In this document: one piece after another, positions 34,456 through 43,200 of the stretch
How the letters are laid out: the number at the start of each line of letters is the position of its first letter
Position numbering within the stretch: the stretch's first letter is position 1
Translations under genes and position numbers: made by a program
Notes under the pieces: model-generated
What the model was told of the DNA's origin: nothing
The model's input: only the letters and a program-made list of their open reading frames with translations
The model's database searches: none
Source: Acholeplasmataceae bacterium
GTDB taxonomy: Bacteria; Bacillota_I; Bacilli_A; Acholeplasmatales; Acholeplasmataceae
Direction of reading: 5' to 3'
Assembly (NCBI GenBank): GCA_007692425.1
Contig: RECG01000013.1
Span: 36,913 to 100,912 of the forward strand
DNA: 64,000 nt

Positions 34456-35367
34456 TCATTTGGTGTATTTGACAATGTTTTTGTTAACCGTCAGATATTT
34501 GATGCTGGTGATGAAATTGCTGAATTTGGTGAACCCGAAGGTTTTGTACTGAAAGTTGTCAAAACGTTTTTCGAGTTCCTGCTTGAGTTTGGTCAAGACC
34601 ATCTCCTTGCTTTTGTTACGGGAGATGATTTCATAGACGGCTTTACTGATGATGTCGATTTCAAGCGCTGATTTCAGTGAAACGTAAGTCGTGGTTTTTT
34701 CCTGGGTGATCTCGACACCTTCGATTGTCTTCACGAGGCTTGAGAGACTCTTCGCGCCATATTTTCGTGAATCAAAATCAGAGAAACGGTTGGTTAGGAT
34801 GTCGCCTAGACGACTGAGCTGAATTTTGTTGTCGACGCCACTTTCCACGATGATATCCATGATGATGTCAACGATTTCGCCTTTAATGTCAACCGGTTTG
34901 GTGGTCGCCAGTTCTTCCTCGTCTTCGTCATCACCAAGATATTCGAAGTACTTGAACTCGTTACAGGCCATCTTGAAGGCTGATGTGACTTTTTTCTCGT
35001 TGCCGACACCGACCACGTGCATGCCGCCTTCTTTCAGTTTCATCGCCAAAGGCGTGAAATCGCTGTCGCTGGTGACGATGAAAAAGGTGTTGACCCTTTC
35101 CTGATACATCATTTCCAGGGCATCAAGCGCCATCGCCAGGTCAGCGGCGTTCTTGCCGGAGGCGACATTGTACTGGTGCATGGGTTTGATGGCAAAATCG
35201 ATGGCTGTCTGATGCCATTCCTTTGAGAGTTTATTCAAATCGCCATAAAAACGGGAAATGACGATCTTGCCGTATTTGGCGATTTCATTGATGACGACCT
35301 TGATGTATTTGACGGATACGTTTTCCGAATCAATCAACAATGCAATCTTGTATTCTTGTTTATCCAT
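34456..35367 (-). CDS. NYN-domain ribonuclease-like protein with two LOTUS/OST-HTH domains
   Basis: 303 residues. Residues 1-150 form a NYN (PIN-like, DUF88) domain with acidic residues in ALLIDSEN (Asp13), DLAMALDAL and VTSDSDFTP, the layout expected for a metal-dependent RNase site. An acidic linker follows. Residues about 158-228 (MDIIVESG...SRLGDILTNRFSDFD) and about 235-303 (LTKLKQELEKRFDNFQYKTFG) are OST-HTH/LOTUS domains, which bind RNA. The same combination occurs in eukaryotic MARF1 and Limkain. The bacterial role is unknown; RNA cleavage is inference. AGGAG precedes the ATG. Confidence 0.87.
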   Translation of the reverse strand: MDKQEYKIALLIDSENVSVKYIKVVINEIAKYGKIVISRFYGDLNKLSKEWHQTAIDFAIKPMHQYNVASGKNAADLAMALDALEMMYQERVNTFFIVTSDSDFTPLAMKLKEGGMHVVGVGNEKKVTSAFKMACNEFKYFEYLGDDEDEEELATTKPVDIKGEIVDIIMDIIVESGVDNKIQLSRLGDILTNRFSDFDSRKYGAKSLSSLVKTIEGVEITQEKTTTYVSLKSALEIDIISKAVYEIISRNKSKEMVLTKLKQELEKRFDNFQYKTFGFTKFSNFITSIKYLTVNKNIVKYTK

Positions 35368-35476
35368 GGGTTCTCCTTTGGTATTTCAGGGGTTTGACTA
35401 CTTTCATTATAACGCAGATTGCCCTGATGCGTTTGAAAAAGTTGATGTCATCACGATGAATCGCTTCGAATCACCA

Positions 35477-35809
35477 TCATAAGATGACAAACGTGATGCC
35501 GTCATTCATGCGTTTGTAATCGGGGTCGTCCTTGATCAGATGCCGGTATGTCCCAATCGCTTCGTCAAACCCCATCGGTGAGGCAAACGCCTCGCCCGGG
35601 ATAAAGGCTTTGATTTCTTTTTTCTTGCGTTTGTTACGTAATGATTTATGGACCAGCTGTTTGATACTGCCACCGATGCCTTGCGAACCATAGCCATGAA
35701 TGATTTTGATGACCTTTTCCCGGCCTTGACATGCACGGATGATGTCAGCCAGTCTTTTCCCGGCTTCCAGACGGTCCGGCAGATCATCTTTGATATCATA
35801 ACTTTTCAT
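35477..35809 (-). CDS. Smr-domain protein
   Basis: 110 residues with a stand-alone Smr domain: RLEAGKRLADIIRACQG and the glycine loop KIIHGYGSQGIGGSIK. Smr domains are nucleases that cut branched DNA or mRNA in collided ribosomes when fused to other domains; this form is Smr only. The start at 35809 follows AAAGGTG; a GTG at 35821 is possible. It follows mgtE on the same strand, 78 bp away with a small hairpin between. Confidence 0.85.
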   Translation of the reverse strand: MKSYDIKDDLPDRLEAGKRLADIIRACQGREKVIKIIHGYGSQGIGGSIKQLVHKSLRNKRKKKEIKAFIPGEAFASPMGFDEAIGTYRHLIKDDPDYKRMNDGITFVIL

Positions 35810-35887
35810 GTCTTCACACACCTTTCAACGAAGTGGGTTCACTGTCATCCTCATGACAGGAAAAATCGGGTCTTTTTGCCAGATGAT

Positions 35888-37255
35888 TTATAACAACATC
35901 AACGTTGCCAATGCAAAATAGATGAAAAGCCCGGTGATATCTTTGACCGTTGTAATCAGCGGAGCGGCGGCTGTCACTTGATCGATTCCAAGTTTGGTCA
36001 AAATATACGGAATCATGAATCCCAGCATCGTGGCAATGGTGATGGTGGCTGCCAAGGCAATGAAAATCACGATGGCCAAAGTGAAGCTTTGCTGCCACAC
36101 ATAGGCGACAGATGCACCGGCAGCCCCTAAAATCAATCCCATGGTCAAACCGATGAGCATTTCCCTGGTCCATTGTCTCATGAACCGTTTGAAGTCTATT
36201 TGCCCAAGTGCCAGGGCACGCGTGAAAATGGTTGATGATTGAGTGCCGACATTACCGCCCATATCCATGACAACCGGAATGAAAAAAGCCAATACAATGA
36301 TTTGCTCAAGCGTGCTTTCAAACAAATCAATCATCCCGCCTGCCAACAGGCCACCAACCAATGTGATGAGCAAAAACGGAATACGGACACGCCACACCTG
36401 CCATAATTTCCCTTGGATCAATACTTTGCTGCGGTCTGATTCCTGGTTGCTTATGTCCGATAACCCAGCCTTGTCAAGCTCGCGGTTCAATGCGTCTTCT
36501 TCCAGGATATCCATGGCGTCATCAACGGTGACGACACCGATCAAACGTGCTTCATTGTCTAGAACCGGAATGGCCAGCAAATCGGAATCCTGCAACAATT
36601 TGGAAACCGCTTCATCCTCGACACCGGCATTCACGCTGATGGCGTCGGTCATAATGGTTTCAATGTTTTCGTCCAGTTCTGCCGTAATCAGGTCTTTCAG
36701 GTTGATCATGCCCTTGAGTCTTCTTTGCGCATCAATGACATAGAGGTGATAAATCGTTTCAACCTCATCTGCCACTTTTCTGATCTTACTGAACGCTTCT
36801 TTCACCGTGGTCCCTTGCTTGAAAGCGATGAATTTCGGCGTCATGACGTGTCCGGCGGTCCCTGCCTGATAGCCCATGACGAGTGTTGTCAGTTCCTTTT
36901 CTTTTTTGGATAAGGACAGCAACAAACGACTGGCCACCTTGGCAGGCAGTTCATCTAGCAAGGCGGCCTTGTCATCCGGCTCCAGCTGTTTAAAAAACTC
37001 GATGGCTCTTTCATCTGTGAAATTTTGAATCAATTCTTGTTGCACATCAACTTCGACATATTCAAAAACAGTCAAAGCCTCATCTTTATCGAGTAGACGG
37101 AACACAATCACCTGGCCCTCTGGTTCCAAGACCTCGATCATGTCGGCAATCAAATAACTTTCCATGTCATGCAATGCTTTTTTTAACAAATCAAGCTGAT
37201 TGTTCTTGATGAGATTTCTGATGTCTTTCAACACCGCGATTTTTTCTTTTTCCAT
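35888..37255 (-). CDS. mgtE: Magnesium transporter MgtE
   Basis: 455 residues in the standard order: N-terminal helical domain (about 1-130), two CBS domains (about 135-255) and five transmembrane helices. The pore signature PVVMDMGGNVGTQSSTI is present. It is a Mg2+-gated Mg2+ channel in the cell membrane. The gene is preceded by an M-box riboswitch with terminator, and then by a small ORF. Its own ribosome site (GGGAAG) is weaker than that of the small ORF. Confidence 0.97.
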   Translation of the reverse strand: MEKEKIAVLKDIRNLIKNNQLDLLKKALHDMESYLIADMIEVLEPEGQVIVFRLLDKDEALTVFEYVEVDVQQELIQNFTDERAIEFFKQLEPDDKAALLDELPAKVASRLLLSLSKKEKELTTLVMGYQAGTAGHVMTPKFIAFKQGTTVKEAFSKIRKVADEVETIYHLYVIDAQRRLKGMINLKDLITAELDENIETIMTDAISVNAGVEDEAVSKLLQDSDLLAIPVLDNEARLIGVVTVDDAMDILEEDALNRELDKAGLSDISNQESDRSKVLIQGKLWQVWRVRIPFLLITLVGGLLAGGMIDLFESTLEQIIVLAFFIPVVMDMGGNVGTQSSTIFTRALALGQIDFKRFMRQWTREMLIGLTMGLILGAAGASVAYVWQQSFTLAIVIFIALAATITIATMLGFMIPYILTKLGIDQVTAAAPLITTVKDITGLFIYFALATLMLL

Positions 37256-37289
37256 CGTGAAAACTTCCCTTCTATCCTGTTTGATTGAA

Positions 37290-37391
37290 TCATCTGTTCA
37301 GCTGCCTGGTGATCAAATGGACGTCACCAGCCCATAAACAACATAAGCAAGACTTTTCAGGAACGTCTCGTTCCAGTTTCGAATCGGCCAT
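37290..37391 (-). CDS. 33-codon leader ORF between M-box riboswitch and mgtE
   Basis: The ORF starts with ATG 5 bases after AGGAGGTGATGAA, an almost complete match to the 16S anti-Shine-Dalgarno, and ends 34 bp before mgtE. The peptide begins MADSKLERDVPEK, then SCLCCLWAGDVHL, and ends TRQLNR. It contains three Cys in a CxCC pattern and no clear membrane helix. Two perfect hairpins lie within it: GGAACG/CGTTCC (loop AGA) and CTGGTGA/TCACCAG. It is only transcribed when the upstream terminator is bypassed. A regulatory leader peptide or a small magnesium-related protein are both possible. I do not recognise it with confidence. Confidence 0.6.
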   Translation of the reverse strand: MADSKLERDVPEKSCLCCLWAGDVHLITRQLNR

Positions 37392-37412
37392 TTCATCACC
37401 TCCTCACGACAG

Positions 37413-37442
37413 AAAAGGGCCTTCTCAACAAAAGGCCCTTTT
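37413..37442 (-). terminator. Riboswitch-controlled terminator upstream of mgtE
   Basis: An 11-bp stem (AAAAGGGCCTT / AAGGCCCTTTT) with an 8-base loop on the minus strand, 18 bases after the M-box. It is the expression platform. Confidence 0.85.
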
Positions 37443-37460
37443 GACATGCAAAACAAGTCC

Positions 37461-37606
37461 CTTCGTTGAGTTTTAGCACTATAAAGCTTTGGATAGTCCA
37501 GCTACGTTATACAAAACCTTAAGTCGGTAATGTCTGTTGACCGATTGGCATCTCTCGATGTTTCTCGGCAGTAGCGTATATCTTTATAGGAGCCTCACCT
37601 AACGGT
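37461..37606 (-). ncRNA. M-box (ykoK) magnesium riboswitch
   Basis: The minus strand carries the conserved M-box segments in order: GTTAGGTGAGGCTCCT, ATACGCTACTGCC, GAGATGCCAATCGGTCAACAG, ACTTAAGG, GTAGCTGGA, TAGTGCTAAAACTC and AACGAAG. This is the ykoK-leader class that senses Mg2+ and turns off mgtE when Mg2+ is high. It lies between a good promoter and a terminator upstream of mgtE. Confidence 0.95.
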
Positions 37607-37618
37607 TTAACCATTTTT

Positions 37619-37647
37619 ATCATAACATAAACGGATAGGAGAATCAA
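37619..37647 (-). promoter_or_regulatory. Promoter of the M-box-mgtE transcript
   Basis: Minus-strand TTGATT (37642-37647) and TATGAT (37619-37624) with 17-bp spacing, ending 13 bases before the M-box. Confidence 0.75.
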
Positions 37648-37704
37648 GACATTGGACACGATGATGATGTCGTGATTGAATGATCTGGACAATCAAGTCT
37701 TTTG

Positions 37705-37733
37705 CAATAAAAAAACCGGATATTTATCCGGAT
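37705..37733 (-). terminator. Terminator of tRNA-Cys
   Basis: Stem CCGGATA / TATCCGG followed by seven U on the minus strand. Confidence 0.8.
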
Positions 37734-37746
37734 CAGGGAAGATGGA

Positions 37747-37820
37747 TGGAGGCCCCGAACGGATTTGAACCGATGATCTGGCAGTTGCAGTGCCGTGCCT
37801 TACCACTTGGCTACGGGGCC
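37747..37820 (-). tRNA. tRNA-Cys (GCA)
   Basis: Cloverleaf on the minus strand: acceptor GGCCCCG / CGGGGCC, anticodon loop CTGCAAC with GCA, T-arm GGTTCAAATCC, and CCA encoded. Confidence 0.95.
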
Positions 37821-37940
37821 CCTTGACAAGCCCCATTATTATAACCGTTTTGACATGGAAAAGTCAACCGCCATCCCTCATTTCACCATGAATATCAACC
37901 ATCTGAATTGGCGGCCCCCGACCTTGTCACCATGACAATT

Positions 37941-37967
37941 TTAGCACTTATTGGTTGACAGTGCTAA
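37941..37967. promoter_or_regulatory. CIRCE element (HrcA operator) at clpB
   Basis: TTAGCACTT and CAGTGCTAA form the 9-N9-9 inverted repeat of CIRCE with one mismatched end pair. It overlaps the -35 box of the clpB promoter, so HrcA would repress clpB outside heat shock. Confidence 0.9.
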
Positions 37968-37983
37968 TTTAATGGTTTATAAT
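37955..37983 (+). promoter_or_regulatory. clpB promoter
   Basis: Consensus TTGACA and TATAAT with 17-bp spacing. Confidence 0.92.
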
Positions 37984-38026
37984 AATATTGGCAATTGACA
38001 GTATAGACTGCCAAAAGGAGGACGCC

Positions 38027-40162
38027 ATGAACTTCACACAAATGGAAGACTATTCCAAAGATCCCGATGTTCTTGATAAATTCGGACGCAACATCGTCGA
38101 GGCTGTCCGTCAGGGCAAAATCGATCCGGTCATCGGCCGGGAAGACGAAATTCGTCGCGTAATCAAGATCTTGTCACGCAAAACCAAAAACAATCCCGTC
38201 TTGATCGGCGAACCCGGTGTCGGTAAGACCGCCATCGTCGAAGGCCTTGCCCGGCGCATCGTCGACAAGGATGTCCCTTTGGGATTGCAAAACAAAATCA
38301 TATATGAACTTGATCTGGCCGCCCTGGTCGCCGGCGCGAAATTCAGGGGCGAGTTTGAAGAACGTCTCAAAGCCGTCCTTAACAAGGTCAAGGCAGCCGA
38401 TGGAGACATCATCATGTTCATCGACGAACTCCACAATATCGTCGGTGCGGGCCGGGCCGAAGGTTCGATGGATGCCGGCAACATGCTTAAGCCGATGCTG
38501 GCGCGGGGCGAACTGCATTGCGTCGGCGCGACCACACTCAATGAATACCGTAAGTACATTGAGAAAGACAGCGCGCTGGAAAGACGCTTTCAAAAGGTGC
38601 AGATCAATGAGCCGACGGTCAACGACACCATCAGCATCCTGCGTGGGTTGAAATCACGCTTTGAAGCACATCATGGCGTCAATATCAGCGATCCGGCCAT
38701 CATTGCTGCCGCGACGCTTTCAGAACGGTACATTTCCGATCGTTTCTTGCCTGACAAGGCGATCGACCTGATTGACGAGGCTTGTGCCTCGATTCGTATG
38801 GAAATCGATTCGATGCCGATTGAACTCGATACGGTGACACGTCGTTTGATGCAGCTTGAAATCGAAAAGACGGCCCTTGATAAAGAAACCGATCCGGTGA
38901 CCAAGGAACGTTTGGCCAAGATCAAGATAGAGATTGAAGACCTGAGGGCGAAAGAAAAGGCCTTGCGTGAACAATGGACGAAGGAAAAAGAGCATCTCAA
39001 TCAGATCAAAGACAAGAAAAACATGCTTGAAAAACTGCGTCTGGACTTGCAGACTGCTTTTAATGACGGCGATTACTCAAAAGCCGCCGAACTGCAGTAC
39101 AGCAAAATCCCCGAATTGGAGAAAGACATCCAGGGCATGACCGCCGACATCCAGACCGAAGGCAAACTGCTGACAGAAGTGGTCTCGGAGGAAAGCATTG
39201 CCGACATCGTTTCAAAATGGACATCAATTCCTGTGAGCAAGCTGATGGCGGGCGACCGCGAGAAACTGCTTCATCTCGAAGAGACGCTCAAGCGTCGCGT
39301 GATTGGTCAGGATCATGCCCTCAAGCTGATCAGCGATGCCATCATCCGGCAACGGGCCGGCATCAAGGATGAACACCGGCCGATCGGTTCCTTCTTCTTT
39401 TTGGGACCGACCGGTGTCGGCAAGACCGAGGTCGCCCGTTCGTTGGCGGAAGCCTTGTTTGACAGCGAGAACCAGATTGTCCGCATCGATATGAGCGAAT
39501 ACATGGAAGCGCACAGTGTCGCACGGTTGATTGGTTCGCCACCGGGTTATGTCGGTTATGATGAAGGTGGTCAGTTGACTGAAGCGATCCGCAGGAAACC
39601 TTACTCGATTCTCTTGTTCGATGAAATTGAAAAGGCGCATCATGAAGTTTTTAACATCTTGTTGCAAATCCTGGAAGATGGTCGGTTGACCGACAATCAA
39701 GGAAGAGTCGTTGACTTCAAGAACACGATCATCATCCTGACATCGAACATCGGCAGCGAGTATTTGTTGAAGGCCGATGCGGATGCCGTGGGCAATGTCA
39801 TGAAACTCGTCAAATCACAATTCAAACCGGAATTCCTCAACCGGATCGACGAACTGGTCATCTTCAACCCGCTCTCGTTCAAGGTCCAGGTCAGCATTGC
39901 CGACAAAATGCTTGCCGACCTGCAGACACGACTGGAAGGCAAAAACATCTTCATCACACTTGGTGAAGAGGTCCGCAAACATGTCATCAAACATGGTTAC
40001 AATGAAGAATATGGCGCCAGACCACTCAAACGGTTTATTCAACGCCATATCGAGACCTTGGTGGCGACGAAGATCATCCAGGCCGAGGTCGAGCCACATC
40101 AACCATATGTCATGACGGTCAAAGACGATGTGCTCGATATTGAACCTCAACCGACATCATAA
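38027..40162 (+). CDS. clpB: Chaperone ClpB lacking the N-terminal domain
   Basis: 711 residues against about 860 in full ClpB. The ATG at 38027 follows AAAAGGAGG and no N-domain coding region lies upstream, so the short form is genuine. It starts with the pre-NBD1 linker, then NBD1 (GEPGVGKT), an intact coiled-coil middle domain of ClpB type (about residues 255-380), NBD2 (GPTGVGKT) and the C-terminal domain. No IGF/LGF-type ClpP loop is seen. It disaggregates proteins with DnaK. ClpB without N-domain under CIRCE control is known in mollicutes. Own promoter and terminator. Confidence 0.95.
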   Translation: MNFTQMEDYSKDPDVLDKFGRNIVEAVRQGKIDPVIGREDEIRRVIKILSRKTKNNPVLIGEPGVGKTAIVEGLARRIVDKDVPLGLQNKIIYELDLAALVAGAKFRGEFEERLKAVLNKVKAADGDIIMFIDELHNIVGAGRAEGSMDAGNMLKPMLARGELHCVGATTLNEYRKYIEKDSALERRFQKVQINEPTVNDTISILRGLKSRFEAHHGVNISDPAIIAAATLSERYISDRFLPDKAIDLIDEACASIRMEIDSMPIELDTVTRRLMQLEIEKTALDKETDPVTKERLAKIKIEIEDLRAKEKALREQWTKEKEHLNQIKDKKNMLEKLRLDLQTAFNDGDYSKAAELQYSKIPELEKDIQGMTADIQTEGKLLTEVVSEESIADIVSKWTSIPVSKLMAGDREKLLHLEETLKRRVIGQDHALKLISDAIIRQRAGIKDEHRPIGSFFFLGPTGVGKTEVARSLAEALFDSENQIVRIDMSEYMEAHSVARLIGSPPGYVGYDEGGQLTEAIRRKPYSILLFDEIEKAHHEVFNILLQILEDGRLTDNQGRVVDFKNTIIILTSNIGSEYLLKADADAVGNVMKLVKSQFKPEFLNRIDELVIFNPLSFKVQVSIADKMLADLQTRLEGKNIFITLGEEVRKHVIKHGYNEEYGARPLKRFIQRHIETLVATKIIQAEVEPHQPYVMTVKDDVLDIEPQPTS

Positions 40163-40164
40163 AG

Positions 40165-40198
40165 AAAACGCCTTCCGTTCAAGGGAGGCGTTTTTGTT
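40165..40198. terminator. Bidirectional terminator between clpB and the permease
   Basis: Stem AAAACGCCTTCC / GGGAGGCGTTTT, T run on the plus strand and U-rich end on the minus strand. Confidence 0.88.
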
Positions 40199-40200
40199 GT

Positions 40201-41547
40201 TTATCGGTTGGATGGGGCATCATCTTTTGGTGTTGATTTGAAGACATGGGGATAGATCAGATAGCCGGCCAGGATGACGGCGGCACCGATCAAGGACGGC
40301 ACCAGGCTTTCTACCAGCGTGGCGACCAATAACATGACCATGCCGATGATGGCGACTGCCGGCACCACCGGATAACCCCAGACCTTGTAAGGACGGGGCA
40401 GTTCGGGATGACGCTTGCGGAAAAGGAAAACCGAGATGAAAATCAAGGTGTTGAAAACGAGTCCGCCGAACACGACGAAGGTCAGGAGTTGTTCGACATT
40501 GAAGAAAATCAAGACCAATGCCATCAGGCCTGATCCGAGCAAGGCGACCGATGGTGTCTGATAACGTGGGTGCAAGGTCTTGAACGGTTTGAAAAAGGTG
40601 CCGTCTTCCGCCATGGCGTAATAGACTCTCGGAAACACCATCACGGTGCCGTTGAGTGCACCAAAGACGGAAACCAGGACTGCGATCAACACAAAGAGCA
40701 TGCCGCCCTGACCGAACAAGGTCATCATGGCCGCAATCGGCAGATAACCATCAGCACCCATTGCCTCCAAAGTCGCCTGGTTGAGAATCCGATACAAGGC
40801 AAAAATGAAGAGCACGTATAAAAGGGTCACGAGTCCTGTGGCGAACAACAATGCCCTGGGCAGGTCACGACCGACGTTTTTCATTTCGCCGGTGACCGTG
40901 TTGAGGTTGGTCCATCCTTCGTAAGCCCATAAGGTGCCGACGACCGCATAACCGATGAGCAGGAAGAAACCGAAGAAACCGACAGAGCTCGATGGGGCAA
41001 GTGACAGGCTTACAGGTTCCGTGCCCATGAACAAGCCGATGAAGATAATGGCGATGATGGGAATGACCTTGGCGACGAGAAAGATTTTCTGGACCAGCGA
41101 GCCTAGTTTGACGCCGATATAGTTAATGAGCGTCAACACGATGATGGCGAGGGCTGCAACAAGACGAATCAGCCAGTAGTTGCCTGCTTGCAGCACAAAG
41201 TTAAACAAGATGTCAGAAAAAATGACGGCCAGCAAGGCGATGCTGCCGCTGCTGGTCAGGACAAAGTTCATGACACCACTCAAAAAAGCGACACGTCTGC
41301 CATAGGCTTTGCGTAAATAAATGTAATAACCGCCTGTTTCAGGATACATCGTGCCGAGTTCACCATATGTCAGCGCTGAAAACAGGGTGATGACACCGCC
41401 AATCAGCCATGCCAACAAAGACAGTCCCGTGACATATCCGGTACGATGGAGCACCAAACTGCCAAAAACAAAAATACCAGAGCCGATCATGATGCCGGCT
41501 AAAATGGAGATGCCTCCGAACAATCCGATTTCACGTTTGAGATTCAT
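40201..41547 (-). CDS. APC-family amino acid permease (LAT/SteT-like)
   Basis: 448 residues with 12 predicted helices. GGISILAGIMIGSGIFV at the N terminus is the substrate-binding unwound helix of LAT-type transporters, and YAYEGW-like LWAYEGWTNLNTVTGEM marks helix 6. It resembles the B. subtilis Ser/Thr exchanger SteT. The substrate is an amino acid, not further defined. AAAGGAA precedes the ATG. Next to an AEC-family permease on the same strand. Confidence 0.9.
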   Translation of the reverse strand: MNLKREIGLFGGISILAGIMIGSGIFVFGSLVLHRTGYVTGLSLLAWLIGGVITLFSALTYGELGTMYPETGGYYIYLRKAYGRRVAFLSGVMNFVLTSSGSIALLAVIFSDILFNFVLQAGNYWLIRLVAALAIIVLTLINYIGVKLGSLVQKIFLVAKVIPIIAIIFIGLFMGTEPVSLSLAPSSSVGFFGFFLLIGYAVVGTLWAYEGWTNLNTVTGEMKNVGRDLPRALLFATGLVTLLYVLFIFALYRILNQATLEAMGADGYLPIAAMMTLFGQGGMLFVLIAVLVSVFGALNGTVMVFPRVYYAMAEDGTFFKPFKTLHPRYQTPSVALLGSGLMALVLIFFNVEQLLTFVVFGGLVFNTLIFISVFLFRKRHPELPRPYKVWGYPVVPAVAIIGMVMLLVATLVESLVPSLIGAAVILAGYLIYPHVFKSTPKDDAPSNR

Positions 41548-41632
41548 GGTTCAGACTTCCTTTCTTCTACCATCATTAAAGTATCACAAATAAACTGAAA
41601 TCGCAAAATGATTGCCTACTTTTGACAAAATG

Positions 41633-42637
41633 TCAAAGCAAGCCGATGGTGCGGAAGATGACAGTTGCAATAAAGATGGTCAGCATCGAGAGGATGGTCG
41701 ACCAGACCACAAGCTGGCCGGCCAGTTGCTCATCGCCCCCGATCTGGCTGACCATGACGAGGCTTGAGACGGCAACAGGTGCACCGAACAAGGCAATCAA
41801 TGCCGGGAAAGCAGGCACAAGACCGGGAATCCTGTCAATCATCAAATAAGCCGCTACCAAAGTGAAACCGGGTACAATGACAATCCGCCAACCGACGCCA
41901 AGGACAATTTTCCAAAAGAGATTTCTGATGACAGAAAGTTCGAAGTTGCCGCCCAAGGCGATCAACGCCAAAGGCGTCGCGGTCAGGCTGATCAATCGAA
42001 TCATCTCATAGAACACATGGACATCGCGTTTCAAACTGAAGACAAGGACACCGTCAGGTGCGGGTATCCATGATCTGACAAACAAGATCAAGAAGGCGGC
42101 AAAAACAGCCAGGATCAAAGGATTGGCAAAGACGCTTTTGATGACCTTGGTGACACTGATACGTGCGCCATGCTCATCACGCTGATACATGGTCAGGGCC
42201 ACGACCGAGAGGATGTTGGTAAGCGGAATGACGAACGCACTCAAGATGGCGACGACCGCCAATCCTTCGGTCCCGCCGAGAGACCCGGCCAAAGGAATAC
42301 CGATAAGTGCGAAATTACCTCTCGTGACAGCTTGCAGAATCACGCCCTTTTGGGTGGCATCCCTGACCATGAACATCAAGGAAAACTGGGCGAGGCCGAA
42401 GAACAGCAAGAAAGCGACGACCGCAAACCAGATGACCTCCCAGTCAATGGCTTGGAAGCCCTCGATGTTGTAGACTGTATAAAAAAGCAAGGCCGGCAAG
42501 CCGATCCGGAAAATGTATTTGTTAAGCATGTTGATGAAAGGACGGTCAAAAAAACCAATCCGTTTCAAGAGATAACCGAAGGCGCCGAGCAACACAATCG
42601 GCATGATGGCATTGAAAGCAAACAAAAAAGTATTCAT
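41633..42637 (-). CDS. AEC-family transporter (auxin efflux carrier/malate permease-like)
   Basis: 334 residues with 10 helices in two halves. N-terminal IMPIVLLGAFGYLLKRIGFF and FRIGLPALLFYTVYN, and the crossover GNFALIGIPLAGSLGG, are typical of this family. Bacterial members carry malate, malonate or are unassigned. Its ribosome site (GGAAAG) is weak. Confidence 0.88.
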   Translation of the reverse strand: MNTFLFAFNAIMPIVLLGAFGYLLKRIGFFDRPFINMLNKYIFRIGLPALLFYTVYNIEGFQAIDWEVIWFAVVAFLLFFGLAQFSLMFMVRDATQKGVILQAVTRGNFALIGIPLAGSLGGTEGLAVVAILSAFVIPLTNILSVVALTMYQRDEHGARISVTKVIKSVFANPLILAVFAAFLILFVRSWIPAPDGVLVFSLKRDVHVFYEMIRLISLTATPLALIALGGNFELSVIRNLFWKIVLGVGWRIVIVPGFTLVAAYLMIDRIPGLVPAFPALIALFGAPVAVSSLVMVSQIGGDEQLAGQLVVWSTILSMLTIFIATVIFRTIGLL

Positions 42638-42705
42638 ACGTCAACAACTTTCCATATGTCTATTTACCATTCTATCACAAGTTTTCAAGGAAGCGATTGA
42701 CATGC

Positions 42706-42730
42706 AAAAAAAAGAAGCCTGACGGCTTCT
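42706..42730 (-). terminator. Terminator of the DUF2188 gene
   Basis: Stem AGAAGCC / GGCTTCT followed by eight U on the minus strand. Confidence 0.88.
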
Positions 42731-43115
42731 ATTTCTTCTTGTCATAGTGTTGTTTGCGGATGCTGCCGTCGAGTTTGTGGACAACAATGGACGACCCTGA
42801 ACTGTCAGCCAATGATTCGGCAAACGCAATGGCTGCCTTTTGTGTATCAAAATATTTAATGGTTTTGTCGGAGCCTTCCTTGCGGACACGCCACTTGCGG
42901 TATGTCTCACTTCTGGGGTTCTTGTTTTGGGAGACATGATATTTGGCTGGTTTGGCATTTTTCTGTTTATCTGCTGCAGGTGCCGACGGTTTGACTTTGT
43001 CTATTTCAACCGCTTTTGTTGTCTCTGGTCTGGTTGTTGACGGTGGTGATTGAGCTGCCAGTCGCGCCTCACGTTCTTGGCGTTTTCGTTCCTTACGCTT
43101 TCTAAAGAAACACAT
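42729..43115 (-). CDS. DUF2188 domain protein
   Basis: 128 residues. The first 60 are basic and low-complexity (RKRKERKRQEREARLAAQ). The C-terminal half matches DUF2188: KYHVSQNK, KWRVRKEGSDKTIKYFDT, KAAIAFAESLA and GSIRKQHY. Function is unknown. A basic tail suggests nucleic acid contact. AGGAGG lies 9 bases before the ATG. It is a single-gene unit. Confidence 0.82.
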   Translation of the reverse strand: MCFFRKRKERKRQEREARLAAQSPPSTTRPETTKAVEIDKVKPSAPAADKQKNAKPAKYHVSQNKNPRSETYRKWRVRKEGSDKTIKYFDTQKAAIAFAESLADSSGSSIVVHKLDGSIRKQHYDKKK

Positions 43116-43168
43116 GGATCCAATCCTCCTGGTCTTTACTTTGCTATGGTTCTATTATATAAGATTTC

Positions 43169-43194
43169 CAAAAAAAGACAAGGCATCTGTCTTA
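43169..43194 (-). terminator. Terminator of the subtilase-lipoprotein operon
   Basis: Stem AAGACA / TGTCTT followed by seven U on the minus strand. Confidence 0.7.
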
Positions 43195-43200
43195 TGATCA

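Noticed and set aside
38027..40162. ClpC instead of ClpB
   Set aside because: The middle domain has the full ClpB coiled-coil length, and no ClpP-binding IGF-type loop or ClpC N-domain is present.
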